The notes beneath the pieces are model-generated. The model saw nothing but the letters and a program-made list of their open reading frames with translations, had not been told where the DNA came from and searched no databases. Below, piece after piece: positions 1 through 10,639 of a stretch of DNA of 64,000 nucleotides. The DNA is from Ahaetulla prasina. Lineage: Eukaryota; Chordata; Lepidosauria; Squamata; Colubridae. The position numbers and the translations under genes are program-made. How positions within the stretch are numbered: position 1 is the stretch's first letter; the number at the start of each line of letters is the position of its first letter. The DNA is taken from NCBI RefSeq assembly GCF_028640845.1, contig NC_080540.1, forward strand, positions 52,868,561 through 52,932,560, given 5' to 3'.

Positions 1-330
1 TGTAATCGGCACAAATTCTTATGGACCCGTCTGGTTTTATAGGGTGACGATTACGCCTCCCATTTGGCATGGTCAACTGGCACTAGTATCCCTGGCTGAC
101 TAATTTATCTAACTCTTTGTCGATTTTAGGTTTGAGTGCAAAAGGAACCCTCCTTGCCTTTAACCTAATGGGAGCTATTTGGGGTCTAAATTGAAGGAGA
201 TAGGGGTCCCTTGTACTTGCCTAAACGGTCCTCGAATCGCCTTCTGCGAATTCCTCCATTAGGGCGTTTTGCAGGTTGCATCCGCTCCGTGGACGCCAGT
301 CACCCCATTCCCAACGCCGGAACCAGTCTA
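1..330 (-). pseudogene. Ty3/gypsy pol: start of reverse transcriptase, cut by window edge
   Basis: Read on the minus strand, this stretch encodes the start of a gypsy-type reverse transcriptase. Recognisable motifs are an IDKELDKLVSQGILVPVDHA-like segment followed by TPIKPDGSIRICADY, the conserved RT entry region that precedes the catalytic domain. One or two frame breaks are needed to read through. The YxDD box, RNase H and integrase would lie to the left, outside the window. It continues directly from the protease and gag remnants at higher coordinates, so all belong to one antisense element whose LTR is at 1634-1845. The clade within Ty3/gypsy is not certain from this fragment. Confidence 0.85.
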
Positions 331-690
331 GCCCCAGCAAGCTTGGCAAGGTTCCTCGACTAACGTGATGGGCAGGGTCTTTTCGTATGTCCGTGACTTG
401 ACCTCGACGGTCGTTGTCCTCGAACAGGGATGCGGTTGCCCTGGTAATCCTGCACCCGGAGCCGTTGTTTCTGTAGCTTGCGCTTTGGCGGCAAGGCTTT
501 CACAAAAGTGTCCCAGGACATGATTGTGATAGCTGATCCTGTGTCTACTTCCAGTCGGCACGGTACGCCTTCAATTGTCGGGTTTGTGAAGATCTTTTCT
601 TCGATGCGGGTAGCTGCGTGGTCTATGGTAACAGTCATTCGGTTTGACTTCGCTCTTTCTTTCCTGGCCAACGCGGGTCGCCTTGCCGAT
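331..690 (-). pseudogene. Ty3/gypsy aspartic protease remnant
   Basis: The minus-strand translation carries a retropepsin-like active-site motif, LEVDTGSAITIM, with the DTGS codons at 534-545. It is preceded by an EGVPC-type strand, as in gypsy proteases that cleave the Gag-Pol polyprotein. The protease sits between the zinc knuckle of gag (about 790-850) and the RT start (1-330), the normal gag-pro-RT order. The frame shifts near 560 and after the active site, so this copy could not make a functional polyprotein. The catalytic Asp-Thr-Gly is intact. Confidence 0.8.
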
Positions 691-1560
691 CTCGCGCTCT
701 GATTGGCTGGTTTGAAATTCGGTGGAATGTGGGGTTTGCATCTCTGACTCAGAGCCGCTCTGATTGGCCGATTTGAATTTTCGGCGGGAAGGTTGGGGTG
801 CTCGGCAGACTTGAGCCAGGTGCCCCTTCCTTTCACACCGCCGCAAATGGCGCCCCTGAACTTACATCTTTGGCGCTGATGTCGCCCGCAACTTCCGTGA
901 TTCCTCCGGTCTTCCTTGTCGATTTTCCGTGTAGTGGACTTCTTCCTCCTCTTCGCTGGTTGACTCACGATAGGTTTCTTCGTGGTGGACTGTGCTCGGC
1001 TTTGCGCCCGCCATCGGCGTGAGTCGCTTTGTAAGGTGTCTGCTGCATGGTTGGACATCTCATGGGCTCTGGCTTCGTCCAGGCGTTTGCCAATGTCAGG
1101 TTGCTCTTGGCTAGCAACCGTCTCCTCAAACGGATGTCTCTGACCCCCGTATAAGTTGTTCCAGCAGCTCTTCGTCCAGATCGCGGTACTGCAATGCTTG
1201 GAGGCTTGTCTCAGGGCTGCCATGTAGTCGCTGATAGACTCGCCTTCTTGTTGCCTGCGCCCCCAAACTCGCACTGGCCGAACGATTTGGACGGGCTGGT
1301 GCGTGATTCTTCAGGAGGGTCTGAAGGGTCTGCCACGACACGGAGTGTAGCGGTGTTGGCTCCAGGCTTCTGCGACGGCGATGACTGCGGACCCACAGTG
1401 GCTTATGAAGTAAGCCCGTTTGCGGTTGTCGGAGACTCCTGTAGCTCGCTTGCCTCCAGGAAACTTTCAAACGGGTCATATATATTCCCCATGTCTCCTG
1501 GGCAGGGTCAAACGGAGTGGGTGGCGTGTAGCCGGTCATCGCTGCATTCGCTATCACCTT
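691..1560 (-). pseudogene. Ty3/gypsy gag remnant with CCHC zinc knuckle
   Basis: Gag forms the retrotransposon particle. The N-terminal part (1126-1557) contains PTPFDPAQETWGIYMTRL, a motif typical of gypsy gag, and near its end the segment QYRDLDEELLEQLIRG. In another frame QEGESISDYMAALRQ follows, again typical of capsid. A CCHC-type knuckle (CxRKGHLAQVC) maps to about 790-850. At least three frame changes are needed to join these parts, so the gene is a pseudogene. The first methionine codon is near 1557, shortly inside the LTR at 1634-1845. Confidence 0.8.
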
Positions 1561-1633
1561 GCTGGGTTTGATTCTCGTAGTGCGTTCAGCTCTGTTCTGG
1601 TGCTCTGCCTCAAGATCCCACCTTCGCCGCCAA
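1561..1633 (-). other. Leader and putative primer-binding site of the gypsy element
   Basis: Between the LTR edge and gag on the minus strand. The bases abutting the LTR read TTGGCGGCGAAGG, so a TGG lies 1 nt inside the LTR terminus, where a tRNA primer site is expected. I cannot match it to a particular tRNA. Confidence 0.45.
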
Positions 1634-1845
1634 TGTTAAGTTTGGGTATTGACGAGGCAGGAGACCAGGGTAGTGACAACAGCTCTTTTATATAGTGTGA
1701 CCCAGCAAAACTCTGGAGAAAACCTCTCCTTATATACACTTCAGCCTGAGGCTGCACCAGTTTAAAGTCATCAATAAATTAATAACTTCATTAATTAATT
1801 AGTATCTGCTGTAGAATCTACCTAGGTATTGATGTCAGATTGACA
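1634..1845 (-). repeat. Gypsy LTR, 212 bp
   Basis: The segment begins TGTTAAG and ends TTGACA on the plus strand, so it has TG...CA termini, and the internal region with gag follows at its 1634 edge. It is the 5' LTR of the antisense element. The last 89 bp (1757-1845) recur identically at 59301-59389. The target duplication cannot be checked because the other LTR lies outside the window. Confidence 0.75.
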
Positions 1846-2301
1846 GGGCTCTACTTCTTTAAATCCACCTTTTCTTTCCCTTTTTCAAAACATGGACTTT
1901 ATGTTCCCTTTTCCACTCCTCTAATTATCCAGGATTTCTCAAAGACAATTCATAAATGTCAGTTTATTCCACGTAAAAACTATCCTTTTGCTACTGCCTT
2001 GATCAGTCCCAAGATTCAATCCTGCCATTTCATTCATCTTTTCACAGTTGTCTGCTTCAGCACCTGGCTTTCCCTGGAGCCAAACTTAAGAATGAAGTAG
2101 TTTTGTCTTTTTTTTTTTTTTTTGCCACCTGGTAGTATTGTGTTGTTTTCATTATATAGCCAATATAGTGAGTCATTTATCTTGATCATCCTTCATCAAT
2201 TTCACTTCCTTCCAAACGTTAACTGCCCTGATACTTTCTCTCTCCCTTTTCCCATTTCCCTTGAGTTACTTCTTTTTTTTCTTAGTGCTCATTTAAACAT
2301 G

Positions 2302-2338
<37 letters not shown>

Positions 2339-2872
2339 AGATTCCCACTGAGCTATGCTGTTTGTTTGATCTTGCTTTGCAGTGCATGTTTAATTCTCCT
2401 GTAATCCTCCAAAGAGCTTTTGTGCCAATTTTCTGATTTCTCACCCAAGCTTCTATGCTCAGCTGGCAAATTGTCTATGGTACCAATAATAACAATCTCG
2501 ACAAAACACAGAAATTCCACTGAGAACCTTGGACTTGATGGGAGCTCTTGCATAAGAAAGGCAGTGGGTTTACCTCCAAGATTTTACCTTGCATAAAATA
2601 ACTGGATTTTGTTCTTCTGAATAGAGGATTAAGGATTGCTTGTATAGTTCCAGCTCTTGTCAAGGGAGAGATTTGCTGTGTAGTTAATCAAATGAACCTG
2701 GCAAACTCTTTTCATGCTTTGCATTTTGATCAATAGATGACAATGTAGCTCATGATGTTCGCTTGTCATTTTGGAGGCTGGATCAGATTCATCAAGAGAA
2801 TAACTTGCTGAAGTGTGTTGCTCTTCTCTTTCCCAGCTGTAAATTTCTTTTGTGTGGGCTTTCTTATTGAAA
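1846..2872. other. AT-rich sequence without recognised gene; poly(T) and (TC)n tracts
   Basis: No coding signal is supported. A T-run lies at 2108-2123 and a (TC)n microsatellite at 2305-2335. The open frames here are short and have no family motif. Confidence 0.6.
2305..2335. repeat. (TC)n microsatellite
   Basis: About 15 uninterrupted TC dinucleotides read directly from the sequence. Confidence 0.95.
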
Positions 2873-3682
2873 AATACCCCTTAAAGTACAGCACAACATT
2901 AGTGGTGTTCGTGTGTTATTTGCTTTAGAAAATGATTAAAAGGATTATTGCATGTATGAATCAAAGTTCTATTGTTTTTCCCCCATTATGTTTGGCTTTT
3001 AAACTACAAGTCTTCATAAAAGCATACCTTAAGGAATAGTAGATGTGCCAACTTTCAGGTTTTCTGCTGTAAAAACGTTTTATTAACTTTACTTGTATGG
3101 TTTTTGGAATATAATACTATAAAAATATACTAGTGGAAAAGTTCCTGTTCAGGGAGAAAAAGATGCAATTATCACAGGCTATGTTACATAATTGGTGTAA
3201 TTACATTACATAATTGGTGTAATAATTACACTGGCAATCTCATGGGTGTTCTTCTAATTTGTTGGTATATTTCTCCATCAAACTGAAAGTAGACAGTAAG
3301 GCAGAGGCCGGTGAGGGCTACGATTCTGAGCATTTAGATCTTAATGTGTTTTGTTAAATAGGGTTTGTTGTATAGAGCTGCTGCAATGGATTGTTTCTTT
3401 TGCTAGTTCTGGGTCACTGGGTTGTAAAGAATGCTGTGACATTGAATGAATCCATAATGTCATCGTTCTCTGTTATTAGGTCTTTGATTTTCTGGAGTCA
3501 CTGTAGAATATTAGATAGAATATTTGCATTTTTCCATGAGATGTCCAAACTTTTTAATAAGTTCTTTAGGTATTTTGAATGTTGGGATCCCTGGTAACAA
3601 TACAGTTAGATGAAGAGATATGTCAGACCTGTGTATTTTGGGGTATCCATAGAAGCATCAATAGAAGCAAAAAATCAGAAAA
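2873..3682. repeat. Tandem duplication, unit 1 (~810 bp)
   Basis: This unit begins near the AATACCCCTTAAAGTACAGC motif and is repeated immediately downstream (3683-4493) with an offset of about 805 bp. Differences are few: a 2-bp GT difference in the GTGTTCGTG stretch, a T/C-run difference near 2980, and CATGAG versus CATAAG. The content is AT-rich with no recognised coding family. The near identity implies a very recent duplication or an assembly artefact. Confidence 0.9.
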
Positions 3683-4493
3683 TACCCTTAAAGTACAGCA
3701 CAACATTAGTGGTGTTCGTGTTATTTGCTTTAGAAAATGATTAAAAGGATTATTGCATGTATGAATCAAAGTTCTATTGTTTTCCCCCCATTATGTTTGG
3801 CTTTTAAACTACAAGTCTTCATAAAAGCATACCTTAAGGAATAGTAGATGTGCCAACTTTCAGGTTTTCTGCTGTAAAAACGTTTTATTAACTTTACTTG
3901 TATGGTTTTTGGAATATAATACTATAAAAATATACTAGTGGAAAAGTTCCTGTTCAGGGAGAAAAAGATGCAATTATCACAGGCTATGTTACATAATTGG
4001 TGTAATTACATTACATAATTGGTGTAATAATTACACTGGCAATCTCATGGGTGTTCTTCTAATTTGTTGGTATATTTCTCCATCAAACTGAAAGTAGACA
4101 GTAAGGCAGAGGCCGGTGAGGGCTACGATTCTGAGCATTTAGATCTTAATGTGTTTTGTTAAATAGGGTTTGTTGTATAGAGCTGCTGCAATGGATTGTT
4201 TCTTTTGCTAGTTCTGGGTCACTGGGTTGTAAAGAATGCTGTGACATTGAATGAATCCATAATGTCATCGTTCTCTGTTATTAGGTCTTTGATTTTCTGG
4301 AGTCACTGTAGAATATTAGATAGAATATTTGCATTTTTCCATAAGATGTCCAAACTTTTTAATAAGTTCTTTAGGTATTTTGAATGTTGGGATCCCTGGT
4401 AACAATACAGTTAGATGAAGAGATATGTCAGACCTGTGTATTTTGGGGTATCCATAGAAGCATCAATAGAAGCAAAAAATCAGAAAAATACCC
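3683..4493. repeat. Tandem duplication, unit 2 (~810 bp)
   Basis: Second unit of the tandem pair, virtually identical to 2873-3682. It ends at the AAAATACCC repeat, after which the sequence diverges (ATGGAATC). Short AAAATACCC homology at the junctions fits unequal exchange or slippage. Confidence 0.9.
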
Positions 4494-5632
4494 ATGGAAT
4501 CAGTATTCCCACGACTCATAGCAGAGATTGTAATGCAGCATCTCAAAACTATAGTACCTGCATGCATACAACCAAAAATATGGCTCTAATATGTACATTA
4601 CACTATAAAAAAAGAAACAAATAGAGAAGGCACCTGCAACAATCAACGACATCTTCAAAGGAATAAAAAATTACAAGGAAAGAAGAAAACAACACACTCA
4701 CCTTCCCGAATGTCTTCATCAGCAGAGGAAAAGGAAGCAAATTAGAAATCCACATTTACCCAAGTGCCCCACTACCAAAGTAACAACCCAACCTCCCAAG
4801 AGAGGAGCTGTGTGAGAGTCTTATTCAGACAAGCATAAATGCACTGCAGTAATCCAGGATACAGTACTAGGAAAAGGAAAAAGACCACATGTACAACACC
4901 TTCCAATAAAATAGAAACCCATACAACTTTATCAAAAAATGCTTGACTGCCCCCCCAATACAGCACAACCAATACAACATATGAAAAAGACAACATTATC
5001 GTATATCAAAACAATCTCAGACTATGACAACCGCATGATATCACTGTAGCACACAAACCAACCAAAGCTCTTCAAATTACACAAAAGCCCAGTACAGCAA
5101 GGGGAAAATAGGAGTCATCTACAACAACGGTCTCTTGGCAACTTTACAACTTGTGGGCTTCAACTCCCAGAATTCCTCAGCCTGTCATGTAATAGCCACT
5201 GTTTAGAACATATAGAATATATGTTTAGAACATATATGTTTAGAACAACCCTAAATAGCAATTAGAAGACACAGTGAAAAGTCCTTAATATCATAACACA
5301 TAGATAGACTTAATCATAGTTTCATCTGTGAAACTGTGAGCACTCTAGACCAAGCTAAATAAAAATAAAAATGTTAGGAAATTTCTGGTGCCATCAACGG
5401 ACACATAGAGATAAACCACATTTACATACCATTCAAAAGAGACAATTAAAAAATTAAGAAATTATACCCCAATCAAGAAACTTCCAAGGAGACAATAACA
5501 TCCCAGCAACACTGACAGGACAAGTTGCTATATATAAACAGACAGCAAACCACATTGAGTAGCTTTGATGATGTTCATAGTTGGGTAATGAAATATCTGA
5601 AGAATACAACTAAGCTCAGAGAACACTAAGAA
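4494..5632 (+). mobile_element. Probable degraded Penelope-like element, 3' part
   Basis: The region is degenerate, but its end matches the Penelope tail layout. A TTGATGA core-like motif lies at 5565-5571, a TAGTTGGGTAAT arm follows, then GAAA at 5590-5593 and AAGCTCAGAGAACAC. This is the arrangement of the hammerhead-like motif in vertebrate Penelope pseudo-LTRs, with the first core base changed from C to T and stem II weakened. Upstream, basic Lys/Arg-rich translation fragments are consistent with decayed RT/endonuclease coding but give no firm motif. A short hAT-MITE remnant interrupts it near 5127-5184. It could instead be an unrelated LINE tail. Confidence 0.4.
5127..5184. mobile_element. 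hAT MITE fragment
   Basis: Contains GGTCTCTTGGCAACTT and CTTCAACTCCCAGAATTCC, the interior of the MITE family that is complete at 12812-12951 and 23888-23984. The terminal CAGGGG is missing. Confidence 0.55.
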
Positions 5633-5639
5633 TGCCATC

Positions 5640-7130
5640 TTCTATCTTCTTTTTATCTTCCTTTGAATTGGACACATTGGTGTCCTTTAGCATACTAATT
5701 TGAGAATGAAATCTCCTTTTGAGTTTAAAAATCTTTTGAATAACTTTCCTTATTCTTCCATTTCTTTTTCCCTCTTTTATGTCTGCAAATGTTGTTGTAA
5801 TGCTGCTTTTTATCTCTTCTAGCAGCTCTCTGAAACTCTGTTAAATTCCTTTCTAAGATTTTTGCCTTTCTTGGCTTTGGCTTCTCTTCTCCTTTTGGCA
5901 ATTTCCAGTTTATTCTGAAAACCACTTTGTTTTCTTCCTTTTTTTTCATTTTTGGCTGTCTCTTTTCACATCCATCTTTAATGACCTTTAAAGTTAGATC
6001 CATAATTCTTCTGTTTCTCTATCAGTTAAGTTCAGGACTTCAAAGCCGTTCTTGATATTCTCCTTGAAAATGGTGGATATATCATTGGTTAAGCTCATGT
6101 CATGGAAACTGCCTGGCTTTCTTATTATTATTTAAGTTAAGAGCATATACACCAAAGACAAATTCCTTGTGTGTCCAATCACACTTGGCCAATAAAGAAT
6201 TCTATCCTGTCCTGTCTTGTTCTGTCCTGTCCTGTCCTGCACATGAACAGTTCATAATCTGTTCCATAGACAGCACCTGGCCATATCTTTGATGCTATAA
6301 TTGAGCTCCTACCCCTCCTTTCAATCATAATATAGTCAATTTTATTTTTGCATACTCCATCTGGTGATATCCAGGTAGAACATTGGCAATCATGTTCTTT
6401 AAAGACAGTGTTCGCTATGAAGAAATCATTGGAATGGCAGAAATTGGTATGTCAATCTCCTGTTTCATTTTGTTTTCCAAAGCCATGCAATTTAGCTACA
6501 TTTTTTTTCTTTCATGTTTCCAACTTTGGCCCTGCAATTTTCAATCCCAAGCAGCACATCTTGCTTGCATGTTCTCTCAATTTCAAACTGTATTTGATCA
6601 TAAAACTCCTTCTGCATCAGTAGTTGGAGCATAAATTTGAACATTCATTGTATTAAAGGTTTGCCTGAGAACTCTAATCAGGATCATTCATTTATTCATT
6701 GTATTGTAGCCAAGTGCTGTTCTGACTATGCCCTTCCTAGCTATAAAATGAACGTTGTGCCTTCTTTGTTTTTTCATGTTCTGAGTAATAAGCAGTGTGA
6801 CCTGACTGAAAAGTATCCCATTCTGATCCATCTCAATTTACTGATGCCTGAGATGCCAAATTTTAATCATTTCATTTCATCTTTCACTGTATTGAATTTT
6901 CTTGTTCAGTTCTTGTTTCTCACCTTCCATGTTCCTACTGCAATTCTATCTTTTGCAACTTCTGATTTTCTTTTCCTGTATGGAAACATCAGCGACTAGA
7001 TATCCTGAAGATTTTAATCTAGACAAGTCATAAACACCATTAACACTCTGAAAGATCCATGGCTCTTTCTCATAGCATGTTGAGTGCCATCTGACCTGAG
7101 GGACATATGATATGGCACTGTATTAGTAAT
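5640..7130 (-). pseudogene. RTE/Bov-B LINE, endonuclease and linker region, degraded
   Basis: Minus-strand translation shows Bov-B hallmarks. Around 6250-6370 lies an APE endonuclease segment reading SPDGVCKNKIDYIMIERR followed by SSIIASKIWPGAVYGTDYEL, which matches the C-terminal endonuclease pattern. At 5725-6003 NLTEFQRAARRDKK gives the linker before RT. The 5' leader resembles Bov-B near 7080-7130. RT is absent. Stops and frameshifts are frequent, and a Rex1-type tail is inserted at about 6139-6240. Bov-B is the RTE LINE known for horizontal transfer between squamates and ruminants; here it serves as a lineage marker. Confidence 0.8.
6139..6240 (+). mobile_element. Rex1/CR1-L3-like LINE 3' tail nested in Bov-B
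   Basis: Contains AGAGCATATACACCAAAGAC, the CCTTGTGTGTCCAATCACAC box and TTGGCCAATAAA, the 3' end shared by the Rex1-like copies at 24.8, 29.7, 40.4 and 56.9 kb. It ends in a (TCCTG)n-like microsatellite. It splits the Bov-B endonuclease coding, so it inserted later. Confidence 0.8.
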
Positions 7131-7148
7131 CATTTTATATTTGCTATC

Positions 7149-7583
7149 TATTTATTTTATTTATTTATTTATTTATTTTGTCACACAGTGTATATATAAG
7201 CGTAAGCATGAAATAACTATACAATATATAAGCATATATATAAGTATGAGTATGTAATAACTAAATTAATTGGATATAACGAAAGGAAACAATAGAACAG
7301 GAATGGTAGGCACTCTTGTGCTCTTATGCACACCCCTTATAGACCTCTTAGGAATGGGGTGAGGTCAATAGTAGACAGTTTTTGGTTGAAGATTTGCGGA
7401 TTTTGGGAAGAGACCACAGAGTCAGGTAGTTTATTCCAAGCATTAACAACTCTGTTACTGAAGTCATATTTTCTGCAATCAAGGTTGGAGTGGTTCACAT
7501 TAAGCTTAAATCTATTGTGTGCTGGTGAATTGTTGCAATTGAAGCTGAAGTAGTCTTTGACAGGAAGGACATTGTAATAGATC
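7149..7583 (-). pseudogene. Jockey-clade LINE, RT C-terminus and 3' end
   Basis: Minus-strand coding for the C-terminal domain of a non-LTR retrotransposon ORF2: NVLPVKDYFSFNC, RFKLNVNHSNLDCRKYDF, NAWNKLPDSVVSSQ and STIDLTPFLRG. The WN.LP..VV signature is typical of CR1/L3/Rex1-type RTs. The element ends in a (TTTA)n tail at 7149-7179. The same family occurs at 16437-16755 (plus) and 28962-29495 (minus). The 5' side is truncated near 7583, and the open frame running on to 7786 leaves the family similarity. Confidence 0.75.
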
Positions 7584-7765
7584 CATGTATCCATGTAGTT
7601 TTGTTGGTACAAATACAGGAATGATTGCCCATTGCTTTCTTCTGTGCCAAATGAATTCTTGCCTTTGCCATTGTTACTAAAATGATCATCTGCCTCTGAC
7701 ATCGTATATTGATACTGCCCAATAAAAGTGCCTGCATACCTTAGATGGACAACTATGAACATCTC

Positions 7766-8113
7766 CAATGCAGAGAAGAGCAACAAAGATGATTAGGGGA
7801 TTGGAGACTAAAACATAAAGAATGGTTGCTGGATTTTGGCAAGTCTAGTTTAATGAAAAGAAGGACTAGGGGTGATATGATAGCAGTGTTCCGATATCTC
7901 AAGGGCTGGAGGAATCAAGCTATTCTCCAAAACACCTGAAGGCAGAACAAGAAGGAATGGATGGAAACTAATCAAGGAGAGAAGCAACCTACAACTAAGA
8001 AGAAATTTCCTAACAGTTAGAACAATTAATCAGTGGAACAACTTGCCTGCAGAAGTTGTGAATGCTCCAACACTGGAAGCTTTTAAGAAGAGGTTGGACA
8101 ACCATGTAGGCCA
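7766..8113 (+). pseudogene. CR1 LINE 3' coding fragment
   Basis: The plus strand matches the C-terminal CR1 segment of 10640-12388: CAGAGAAGAGCAACAAAGATG, the [14 protein letters not shown] region, then [22 protein letters not shown] and the LEAFKKRLDNH end. Small deletions break the frame. It is 5'-truncated and abuts the oppositely oriented LINE at 7149. Confidence 0.8.
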
Positions 8114-9491
8114 GGAGTTCTATTCTACTTTATCAATCTTATTTTTTCTACAGGAAAAATGCCAATGGGTATCACTGTAACTATTGCAATACATTCATAA
8201 ATTCATTCATTTGTGACTTAAAATGATAAACAAATGTAAATGCTAGGGGCATCTGGAAAAAGGCTGAAATTCACACACTGAATTACCCATAATAATCTTT
8301 GACTGGGCTTCTCAGCATTTTGCTACTTTTCTAATGCAATTAAAGACTTGCAATGCAACACATCTTTCTCATTTCAACTCTTCTTTTCTTTTAAAAATTG
8401 CAGAATATCCTGGCTGTCATATCACAGATGAGTTAAGAGCCAAGGAACTGCAGGTTGTTTTCAATGTAAATCCCCCAGAAAACAATTGCATTCTGTTACT
8501 TCCATTTTTGCTGTCCCTCTCATACCAGCCTATCACAAAATAAGTACCTTGAAATTATATTAATTACCACTCACTGGGCCTCCATAAACTTACTACTATT
8601 GAGGAAATCAAATCAATTGGAAAATACCTAAGGAGACAAGGCACTTGTAAGACAATGCTGGGAGGCAACAAAAGTACTATCATGTGCAATATGAAACATT
8701 GTCATTTTCTGCTTGATCTTTTACCCTCTCCATTTTTTTCAGGATGCATTACAATCTCTCTTGTCATCTCTATGAAATCAGATTTCTTGCTATGAACATG
8801 ACATGGAAATCAATTTAGGTTTAGAAAGAGCCAAAAAAATACAATAAAATAAAGAATTGTTAAAAATTGGTAATTGAACCAACAAATTTTATTATTTAAA
8901 TCTGAATTCTTTCTGGATCTATGATGCCTTTTAGTAAACACCAATGGGACTGAATCCTCAAGCCTTTCTCCACCCACTAACTTAAAGGACAAGGCCCAAT
9001 GATTTGCATAAAGCCTATTTCTTAAAAAGTTTGTTTTAGCATTTCTTTTAATGTCTTCCAGACCTTTTGTATATTTTTCATAATTTTCTATTCATTTTCT
9101 AAGCTTAACTTTCCTCCAAAGAAAGGCATCTATAATTTTCCTACTGATTCAAAATTATCTGGATGGCCACTAGATGGCACCAAAGGGTTAGGATGTGATA
9201 ACATTCTTTGCTGCCATCTCCTAAGCTTCCAGATATTTGCAGTCCTGATCTGGTAGTCCCATGTTATATAAACACAGCTATATGGATTGCAAATTTTACA
9301 GGGGGAAAAAATGGGGAAAAAAATTAATGGGTCAAATGACTTTGCTAATATTTCTTTATTCAGACTTTAGTCAAATGATTGAAGCCCACAGAGAAAAGGC
9401 TTTGTTCTGTACATTTAAATATACTTTGTTGTGTATGCTCAGTATTTTAGTCTACAAAGCCAAAGCTTTTAAAAAAATGTTATTTAGATGT
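8114..9491. other. Unassigned AT-rich sequence
   Basis: No coding, RNA or repeat family recognised. A short CCACTAGATGGCACCAAAGG motif near 9168 resembles conserved bits seen in vertebrate repeats, but it is too short to classify. Confidence 0.5.
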
Positions 9492-9640
9492 TTCTTCTTC
9501 TTCTTCTTCTTCTTCTTCTTCTTCTTCTTCTTCTTCTTCTTCTTCTTCTTCTTCTTCTTCTTCTTCTTCTTCTTCTTCTTCTTCTCTTCCTCCTCCTCCT
9601 CCTCCTCCTCCTTCTTCTTCCTCCTCCCTTCTTCCTTTTT
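9492..9640. repeat. (TTC)n / (TCC)n polypyrimidine tract
   Basis: About 31 TTC repeats (to about 9585), then (CTC)n and mixed pyrimidines. All pyrimidine on the plus strand for roughly 150 bp, so potentially triplex-forming. The poly-Phe, poly-Leu and poly-Glu open frames here are artefacts of the repeat. Confidence 0.95.
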
Positions 9641-9676
9641 TTACTCCTCCTACCCCCCCACTTCCTGAAGGAGAAG

Positions 9677-9773
9677 TGATGAACGTATCTTTTCTTTTAT
9701 GTACACTGAGAGCATATGCACCAAGACAAATTCCTTGTGTGTCCAATCACACTTGGCCAATAAAAAAATTCTA
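9677..9773 (+). mobile_element. Rex1/CR1-L3-like LINE 3' tail
   Basis: Contains TGAACGTATCTTTTCTTTTATG, AGAGCATATGCACCAAGAC and TTGGCCAATAAAAAAATTCTA, the shared 3' end. No coding part remains. It lies between the pyrimidine tract and an (AGG)n tract. Confidence 0.8.
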
Positions 9774-9830
9774 AGAGGAGGAGGAGGAGGAGGAGGAGGA
9801 GGAGGAGGAGGAGGAGGAGGAGGAGGAGGA
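9774..9830. repeat. (AGG)n microsatellite
   Basis: About 18 AGG units directly after the Rex1-like tail. Confidence 0.95.
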
Positions 9831-10406
9831 ACCCATATGTTGCCTGTTCCTTGTTCTTAGGGGCTGCATAATCTTGTTCAGACATAGAGAGACATTTCAC
9901 TTTACAAAAAATGAGCCAGGAATAATTTAAAAACTAATCCAAAAAGAATTTAAAAATGGGTGTAAATTAAATGTAAAGTTAAATTTATATTAAATAGTTA
10001 ACAATTATAATACACGTGGGGAATATAATCAGTAAAAAATGTCAATGTAGCTGCTGTGACAAGAGCAAAGGAATTAACGGCTAACTCAGCAAGTTTTTCC
10101 CAAAGCTTTGAAGATATGAATGTGCTCCCAGGCCTGAGTTTGGACCCTTGAGAGTTTTTGTTTCTGTCCACTGTTTTGCTTGAGTTTATCCTCAGGAACT
10201 AATATAATGTTTACTTTAAGAAAAAAAAAATCCTATTGTTTTAAACTTATTTTTGCCACCCAGAGTCACAGCCAGGCAGCTATATCAACTGTAAATAAAT
10301 TGGTGTATGTTTGTGTGTTCAAATGTAAAGTATAATCCCAGTGTACTTTTAGGCTGTGCACCTCAAAAAATAAAAAAGATTATTGAAATGACAATCAAAA
10401 CAATTA
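9831..10406. other. Unassigned AT-rich sequence
   Basis: No gene or recognised repeat seen. A short poly(A) lies near 10221. Confidence 0.5.
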
Positions 10407-10601
10407 AAGTGGTGAAATCCAATTTTTTTACTACCAGTTCTGTGGGCATGGCTTGGTGGGCGTGGTGTGGCTTGGTGGGCATGGCTTGGTGGGGGCGGTA
10501 GGGGGCCAGCCAGAGGTGATATTTGCCGGTTCTCTGAACTACTCAAAATTTCCGCTACCGGTTCTCCAGAAGCTGTCAGAACCTGCTGGATTTCACCCCT
10601 G
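10407..10601 (+). mobile_element. hAT-type MITE with GTGGTGAAATCC termini
   Basis: Left end AGTGGTGAAATCC and right end GGATTTCACCCCTG are inverted repeats. The interior has CTACCAGTTCTGTGGGC, repeated TGGGCGTGG blocks, and GGTTCTCTGAACTACTC. A relative in opposite orientation is at 55803-56065. The 8-bp target duplication is not clear here. Confidence 0.7.
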
Positions 10602-10639
10602 ATTAAAGACCTACAGAAACTTCCTATAAGGAAAATTCT

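Noticed and set aside
1840..2100. 86-codon plus-strand open frame beside the gypsy LTR
   Set aside because: No recognisable motif, AT-rich composition, and it begins inside the LTR end.
3391..3597. 68-codon open frame repeated at 4196-4402
   Set aside because: Its conservation is explained by the tandem duplication itself; the translation has no family pattern.
9261..9668. Open frames of poly-Phe, poly-Leu or poly-Glu
   Set aside because: They are translations of the (TTC)n/(TCC)n tract in three frames and have no independent coding support.
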